Positions 5,300-9,219 of a stretch of DNA of 9,219 nucleotides are shown here, piece by piece. The first letter of the stretch is position 1. Every line of letters starts with the position of its first letter. Under the pieces are notes generated by a model. It did no database searches and was not told where the DNA came from. It saw only the letters and a program-made list of their open reading frames with translations. The position numbers and the translations under genes are program-made. This DNA comes from Bacteroidota bacterium (GTDB lineage Bacteria > Bacteroidota > Bacteroidia > Chitinophagales > Chitinophagaceae): NCBI GenBank assembly GCA_023412975.1, contig JAEZRB010000240.1, forward strand, positions 1 through 9,219. The letters run 5' to 3'.

Positions 5300-7935
5300 C
5301 CTAATAATTTCTTCACCGTTTCAAGTACCTGCTTCAATCCACCGGCATCCTGTCCGCCAGCCGTCGCCAGGGTTTTCTGTCCCCCACCGCCGCCTTTGAT
5401 CAGCGGGGCCACCTGTTCCTTAATAATCTTTCCCGCATCGAGATTCCTGGCCGTAGCAACAGTTTCTGACATGCCGATTGCTACAAAGGGTTTTCCGCCA
5501 ATATTGGCACCCAGTACCGCAACATAATCGCGAAGGTTGTTTTTAAGGTCAAAACAGATCTTCTTCAACGCGTCGGGATTATCAACTTCAATAATATCCC
5601 CAACAAAGTTGACACCATTGATGATCTCATCCTTTAGAAGGAGTTCATTGCGAATGCCCACCAGCTGACGGGCTTCCATTCTTTCAATTTTCTTTTCCAG
5701 GGCTGCTTTATCATCCATTAGCTTCTCAATCGCCTTTAAAGGGTCTTTGGCCTTTAAGACTTCTGTCACCTGCCTGAACTGGCCGACCTTGTCAGCGATG
5801 TATTGAATGGCTGAAGGCCCGGTCAGGGCTTCCATCCTCCGCACACCTGCCGCTACAGCGGATTCCGAAACGATGGTAAACAATCCTATCATGCCGGTAT
5901 GGCCCACATGGGTACCCCCGCATAATTCGATGGAATATTCAGGGTCGATGATCACTACCCGCACGGTATCTGCATATTTTTCGCCAAACAAGGCCATCGC
6001 GCCCATTTGCAGGGCTTCCTCTTTTGGTAGCTCCTTTGTCACTACCGGGATATTGGCCCTGATCTTTTCATTAACCAGGATCTCAACGCGGCGCAATTCT
6101 TCATCGGTCATTTTGGAGAAATGGGAAAAGTCGAAGCGCAAAATATCGGGGGATACCAGCGATCCCTTTTGAGTAACATGTTTGCCCAGCACTTCGCGTA
6201 AAGCTGCATGCAATAAATGCGTAGCAGTATGATTGTACATCGTGCGCAGGCGTGTGTCTGGATTAACTGAAGCCGTAACAGGCAAACTGATATCAGCGGG
6301 TAATTTCTCTGCGAAATGAATGATCAGGTCATTCTCTTTCTTCGTATCTGTGACAGTAATTTTCTCTTCACCAAATTGCAGGTAACCTTTATCACCCACC
6401 TGGCCGCCACTTTCAGCATAGAAAGGTGTGGTCTCCAAAACCAGTTGATACTGCTCTTTTGATTTTGACTTCACCTTGCGATATTTCACTACCTGGGTTT
6501 CCACAAGCAGATCATGGTAACCCACAAAATTGGTGCGGTCGGCCTTGTTCACATCGACCCAGTCTTCGGTATCAATAGCAGTAGCGGCGCGTGAACGATC
6601 TTTTTGCTTTTTCATCTCAGCCTCAAATCCTGCTTCATCGATAACGAGATTATTTTCGGCTGCTATCAGGCGGGTAAGGTCAACCGGGAAACCATAAGTA
6701 TCGTAAAGTTCAAAAACATCGCGACCACTGACGGTGGTTGTGCTGGCAGATTTACTATCACTCACCAGGTCCTCGATCCGCTTCAATCCTTTGTCAAGCG
6801 TTCTTAAAAATGATTCTTCTTCTTCCCGCACGACCCTGTTCACAAATTCTGCCTGCTGGTACAGTTCGGGAAAAACATATTTAAACTGCAGGGCGATCTC
6901 GGTTACTAACTGGTGAAGCAGGGGTTGCTTGTAATCCAGGTAGGAATAGTAGTACCTGACGGCACGACGAAGTATTCTCCTGATCACATAACCAGCGCCT
7001 GTATTGGAAGGCAGCTGACCGTCGGCAATAGTGAAACTGATCGCCCGTATATGATCGGCAATCACGCGAAACGCAATCGCCTGTTTATCGTCCCCTCGGC
7101 TGGCGTCATATTTTTTTCCTGTTATCTTTTCTGTAGCTGCAATTGTTCCCGAGAAAACATCGGTATCATAGTTGGAAGTTTTCCCCTGCAGCACCCTGAC
7201 CAGCCGTTCAAATCCCATCCCGGTATCGACATGTCTGGCCGGTAACTGCTCCAGGCTACCATCTTTCTTACGATTGAACTGGATAAATACATTATTCCAG
7301 ATTTCAATCACCTGGGGATGATCAGCATTAACCAGGGTTCGTCCATCAACTGATTTTCTTTCCTGCTCATCGCGGCAGTCGACATGGATCTCGGTGCAGG
7401 GTCCACAGGGTCCCGTATCACCCATCTCCCAGAAATTATCTTTTTTGTTACCCGGAAGTATCCTATCTTCTGAAATAAACTTTTTCCATTCCTCATAGGC
7501 TTCCTCATCTTTTGGTAAGCCTTCCTTGCTATCACCTTCAAAAATGGTTACGTATAATCTTTCCTTATCGATCTTATAAACTTCGGTCAGCAGTTCCCAA
7601 CTCCAGGCGATGGCTTCTTTTTTAAAGTAATCACCAAAAGACCAGTTGCCCAGCATTTCAAACATCGTATGATGATAGGTATCCACGCCTACTTCTTCCA
7701 GGTCGTTATGCTTACCGCTAACGCGCAGGCATTTTTGAGTATCCGCTACGCGGGGATATGGCGATTTTTTATTGCCGAGAAAATAATCCTTGAACTGGTT
7801 CATGCCTGCATTAGTGAACATCAGCGTGGGGTCGTTTTTTACAACGATCGGTGCCGAGGGCACAATCTCGTGGCCTTTGGATTTAAAAAAATCCAGGAAT
7901 TCTTGTCTTATTTCGCTTGCGGTCATTTTTATCAT
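5293..7935 (-). CDS. alaS: Alanine--tRNA ligase
   Basis: Cytoplasmic class II aminoacyl-tRNA synthetase that charges tRNA-Ala and hydrolyses Ser- or Gly-tRNA-Ala. It has 880 residues, the normal bacterial length, with no break. The catalytic domain (1 to about 250) shows RQEFLDFFKSKGHEIVPSAP, TNAGMNQFKDYFLG, motif 2 HHTMFEMLGNWSFGDYFK (88-105) and motif 3 around DTGMGFERL (237-245). A tRNA-recognition helical domain follows, to about 460. The editing domain carries the zinc-site pair HTATH (569-573) and CGGTH (672-676). A coiled coil (about 735-765) leads to the C-Ala/DHHA1 domain, ending with a GGGGGQ stretch (848-853) and GGQDAGG (860-866). Two starts are possible: ATG 7935 (MIKMTAS) or ATG 7926 (MTASEIRQEF, closer to common family N-termini). 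The gene is divergent from an M23 peptidase gene and has a leader with several regulatory-looking elements. Confidence 0.98.
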   Translation of the reverse strand: MIKMTASEIRQEFLDFFKSKGHEIVPSAPIVVKNDPTLMFTNAGMNQFKDYFLGNKKSPYPRVADTQKCLRVSGKHNDLEEVGVDTYHHTMFEMLGNWSFGDYFKKEAIAWSWELLTEVYKIDKERLYVTIFEGDSKEGLPKDEEAYEEWKKFISEDRILPGNKKDNFWEMGDTGPCGPCTEIHVDCRDEQERKSVDGRTLVNADHPQVIEIWNNVFIQFNRKKDGSLEQLPARHVDTGMGFERLVRVLQGKTSNYDTDVFSGTIAATEKITGKKYDASRGDDKQAIAFRVIADHIRAISFTIADGQLPSNTGAGYVIRRILRRAVRYYYSYLDYKQPLLHQLVTEIALQFKYVFPELYQQAEFVNRVVREEEESFLRTLDKGLKRIEDLVSDSKSASTTTVSGRDVFELYDTYGFPVDLTRLIAAENNLVIDEAGFEAEMKKQKDRSRAATAIDTEDWVDVNKADRTNFVGYHDLLVETQVVKYRKVKSKSKEQYQLVLETTPFYAESGGQVGDKGYLQFGEEKITVTDTKKENDLIIHFAEKLPADISLPVTASVNPDTRLRTMYNHTATHLLHAALREVLGKHVTQKGSLVSPDILRFDFSHFSKMTDEELRRVEILVNEKIRANIPVVTKELPKEEALQMGAMALFGEKYADTVRVVIIDPEYSIELCGGTHVGHTGMIGLFTIVSESAVAAGVRRMEALTGPSAIQYIADKVGQFRQVTEVLKAKDPLKAIEKLMDDKAALEKKIERMEARQLVGIRNELLLKDEIINGVNFVGDIIEVDNPDALKKICFDLKNNLRDYVAVLGANIGGKPFVAIGMSETVATARNLDAGKIIKEQVAPLIKGGGGGQKTLATAGGQDAGGLKQVLETVKKLLGQ

Positions 7936-7970
7936 TATTTATCATCCATAGCAGGCTTTTTCCCGGACAT
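7935..7970 (-). promoter_or_regulatory. Short upstream reading frame overlapping the alaS start
   Basis: In the predicted alaS leader an ATG at 7970 opens an 11-codon frame (MSGKKPAMDDK) whose TAA shares its last base with the first alaS ATG (TAATG), the classic arrangement for translational coupling. It could be chance in a short leader, and it matters only if transcription starts upstream of 7970, as the -7 box at 8081-8088 suggests. Confidence 0.3.
7943..7954. repeat. 12-bp direct repeat, copy 1 (alaS side)
   Basis: CATCCATAGCAG occurs here and again, without mismatch, at 8058-8069, 115 bp apart in the same orientation. This copy is 8 bp upstream of the first alaS ATG. A perfect 12-mer repeated by chance in a 208-bp spacer is unlikely. 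It could be a shared regulator site or a duplication scar. Confidence 0.6.
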
Positions 7971-7992
7971 GCTTCAAAGCCATTGAATTGGG

Positions 7993-8023
7993 TTGATTTT
8001 TGCTGTGTAACGCCCTATATTTG
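7993..8023 (+). promoter_or_regulatory. Predicted promoter of the M23 peptidase gene
   Basis: TTG at 7993-7995, a 20-bp spacer, then TATATTTG at 8016-8023: a full match to the Bacteroidota -33/-7 consensus. Transcription should start near 8028-8030, leaving a leader of about 115 nt before the ATG at 8144. The start point would fall within the first CAATATTG palindrome. Confidence 0.7.
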
Positions 8024-8024
8024 T

Positions 8025-8050
8025 CAATATTGAAAATTTACCAATATTGG
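8025..8050. repeat. Twin CAATATTG palindromes
   Basis: Two self-complementary sites, CAATATTG (8025-8032) and CCAATATTGG (8041-8050), have centres 17 bp apart. The first covers the predicted start point of the M23 transcript; both lie in the predicted alaS leader. As DNA they look like paired operator sites. As RNA the two copies could pair into an 8-bp stem with a 9-nt loop on either strand. Confidence 0.6.
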
Positions 8051-8057
8051 TTCCTGC

Positions 8058-8069
8058 CATCCATAGCAG
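8058..8069. repeat. 12-bp direct repeat, copy 2 (M23 side)
   Basis: Second exact copy of CATCCATAGCAG (first at 7943-7954). It lies between the twin palindromes and the minus-strand -7 box, in the predicted leaders of both genes. Confidence 0.6.
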
Positions 8070-8080
8070 TGGCTGGTGGG

Positions 8081-8088
8081 CAAAGGTA
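8081..8088 (-). promoter_or_regulatory. Predicted -7 promoter box of alaS
   Basis: On the minus strand this reads TACCTTTG, a full match to TAnnTTTG. No clear TTG is found about 20 bp upstream, so it is a half-match. Transcription would start near 8074-8077 and give a leader of about 140 nt before the ATG at 7935. The box lies beyond the M23 promoter, so the two predicted promoters point at each other. Confidence 0.5.
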
Positions 8089-8118
8089 AAAGTTTCGATG
8101 TTTATTTGTACGCTGCGA

Positions 8119-8140
8119 AAACCAGGTTAACGGCTGGTTT
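8119..8140 (+). promoter_or_regulatory. Hairpin at the translation start of the M23 peptidase gene
   Basis: Perfect 7-bp arms AAACCAG (8119-8125) and CTGGTTT (8134-8140) enclose an 8-nt loop. The hairpin ends 3 nt before the ATG at 8144, so it occupies the ribosome-binding region, where no Shine-Dalgarno is seen. It may limit or regulate initiation. Confidence 0.45.
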
Positions 8141-8143
8141 ACT

Positions 8144-9115
8144 ATGAAAAAAATTAAATATTACTACAATACCAATACGCTGCGCTATGAAAAGCTGGAA
8201 ACACCCCTGCGTGTAAAACTCCTGCGCGTTTTTGGTTTTGTGGCAGCCGCCCTTGTTACCGCTGCATTGATCTCCTACTTCGCCTTCCAGTTTATCGGTT
8301 CACCCAACGAGAAATTACTGCGCCTGCAAAATGAGCGCCTCCGCGATCGCTATTCAGATCTTGCTGAAAAAGCAAAGCAATTGGACAAGCAGATGTCGGA
8401 ACTGGAAAAAAGGGATAACAGCGTGTACCGCGCCATATTTGAAGCCAATCCCATTCCTGACAGCGCCAGGGCAAAGGAGATCGAAGCTGAAAAAGAAATC
8501 GCAACCATCGAGGGAATGGCCAATAACCAGCTCCTCGGATCAATCACGCAAACACTGGCAAGACTGACAAGCCGGGTAAAAGTGCAGGCCAGGTCCTACG
8601 AACAGATCGACAACCTGATAAAAAACAAGGAACAGCTTTTATCGCATACACCCGCCATTCAGCCCGTGAGCAATAAAGACCTGAACAGGATCGCGTCGGG
8701 ATTTGGTTATCGCATCGACCCTGTCTATAAAACCGTGAAGATGCATGCGGGACTCGATTTTGCAGCTCCCCAGGGTACACCGATCTATGCCACCGCAAAT
8801 GGTACAGTTACAACCGCAGGTAATAAAGGCAACGGCTATGGCAATCACGTGATCATCAACCATGGATATGGCTACCAGACCCTGTATGGTCATATGGTAA
8901 AAGTGAAAGCCTATTCAGGACAAAAAGTTTCCCGTGGCGAAATTATAGGATGGGTGGGCAGTACTGGAAAATCAACGGGACCGCATTGTCATTATGAAGT
9001 ACACAAGAACGGAAACAAGATCGATCCGGTATATTTCTTCTATAATGATCTCACACCTGAACAGTTTGATCGTCTGTTGAAACAGGCAGCCGCTTCTAAT
9101 CAGAGTTTTGATTAG
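8144..9115 (+). CDS. M23-family (LytM-like) metallopeptidase, membrane-anchored
   Basis: Envelope protein of 323 residues. A short basic cytoplasmic N-terminus (MKKIKYYYNTNTLRYEKLE) precedes one membrane span (about 29-51), so the rest faces the periplasm. A coiled coil follows (about 54-92) with a second helical stretch to about 165. The peptidase M23 domain spans about 180-300. The zinc ligands are present: His201 and Asp205 in MHAGLDFAAP, and His283 in GPHCHYE, with catalytic His281 and His250 (LYGH). It should therefore be an active endopeptidase cutting peptidoglycan cross-links, unlike the degenerate EnvC/NlpD group. Coiled coil plus M23 suggests a role in septal or growth-linked wall turnover, by analogy only. 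It is divergent from alaS with its own TTG/TATATTTG promoter. The ATG is chosen because the MKKIKYYY start and promoter fit, though no Shine-Dalgarno is present. No convincing terminator follows before the window ends. Confidence 0.93.
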   Translation: MKKIKYYYNTNTLRYEKLETPLRVKLLRVFGFVAAALVTAALISYFAFQFIGSPNEKLLRLQNERLRDRYSDLAEKAKQLDKQMSELEKRDNSVYRAIFEANPIPDSARAKEIEAEKEIATIEGMANNQLLGSITQTLARLTSRVKVQARSYEQIDNLIKNKEQLLSHTPAIQPVSNKDLNRIASGFGYRIDPVYKTVKMHAGLDFAAPQGTPIYATANGTVTTAGNKGNGYGNHVIINHGYGYQTLYGHMVKVKAYSGQKVSRGEIIGWVGSTGKSTGPHCHYEVHKNGNKIDPVYFFYNDLTPEQFDRLLKQAAASNQSFD

Positions 9116-9137
9116 CAGGTTTTTTCAGAGAAAAATA

Positions 9138-9219
9138 TAATCAGTGTAATCTGTGGCCCCTATTCGTGTCACTCGTGCAATTGGTGGCAACCAACCCATG
9201 TAGTCTGTGGCCCCCATTC
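9138..9219. repeat. Nonamer-type intergenic repeat, truncated by window end
   Basis: Read on the minus strand this is a run of 9-bp units of the form CACnrATTn (for example CACAGATTA, CACTGATTA, CACCAATTG, CACGAATAG), a repeat style common between genes in Bacteroidota. A higher-order copy is also visible: the 20 bp at 9146-9165 recur at 9200-9219 with two mismatches, 54 bp apart, which is six nonamers. The array probably continues beyond the window. Confidence 0.75.

Noticed and set aside
9096..9125. Terminator after the M23 gene (CTAATC/GATTAG hairpin then T6)
   Set aside because: The stem is 6 bp, AT-rich, overlaps the stop codon and is separated from the T run; too weak to annotate.
1..9219. 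A novel multi-gene defence, mobile or biosynthetic system
   Set aside because: All large genes belong to known housekeeping or envelope families; no recombinase, nuclease, toxin-antitoxin pair, phage or biosynthetic gene is visible.

Overview
The window looks like chromosomal DNA from a Bacteroidota bacterium, most likely the Chitinophagales/Sphingobacteria side; the genus cannot be fixed from this sequence. The evidence is: four TAnnTTTG-type (-7) promoter boxes in front of genes; no convincing Shine-Dalgarno sequence at any of the starts; a DUF4369-TlpA thioredoxin lipoprotein; alaS divergent from an M23 peptidase gene; and two kinds of short intergenic repeat typical of the phylum (a heptamer array and a CACnrATTn-like nonamer array).

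Layout. Bases 2-1012 (+) hold the C-terminal part of an RND/MMPL transporter whose 5' end lies outside the window. It meets the next gene tail to tail with no base between the stop codons. The minus strand then carries, in transcription order from right to left, a periplasmic double-PDZ protein (4834-3815) closed by a strong intrinsic terminator (3790-3751), gatB (3699-2248), and after 53 bp a TlpA-like lipoprotein (2194-1013). An intergenic stretch (4835-5176) holds an 8-copy heptamer repeat, followed by a possible 40-residue single-membrane-span protein (5177-5299, +) that overlaps the 3' end of alaS by 7 bp. alaS (7935-5293, -) is full length. A 208-bp regulatory region separates it from a divergent M23/LytM peptidase gene (8144-9115, +). 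The window ends in a nonamer intergenic repeat (about 9138-9219).

How the genes relate. gatB and alaS are both translation genes: GatB works in tRNA-dependent amidation, AlaRS charges and proofreads tRNA-Ala. The other genes act at the cell envelope: efflux/lipid-type RND pump, lipoprotein thiol-disulfide reductase, PDZ protein, peptidoglycan hydrolase. No defence, mobile or secondary-metabolism system is visible. I did not find a new multi-gene system. The most interesting part is the alaS/M23 intergenic region: its two predicted promoters face each other, so the 5' leaders would be antisense over about 45-50 nt, and twin CAATATTG palindromes, a 12-bp direct repeat, a start-proximal hairpin and a short upstream reading frame are packed around them.
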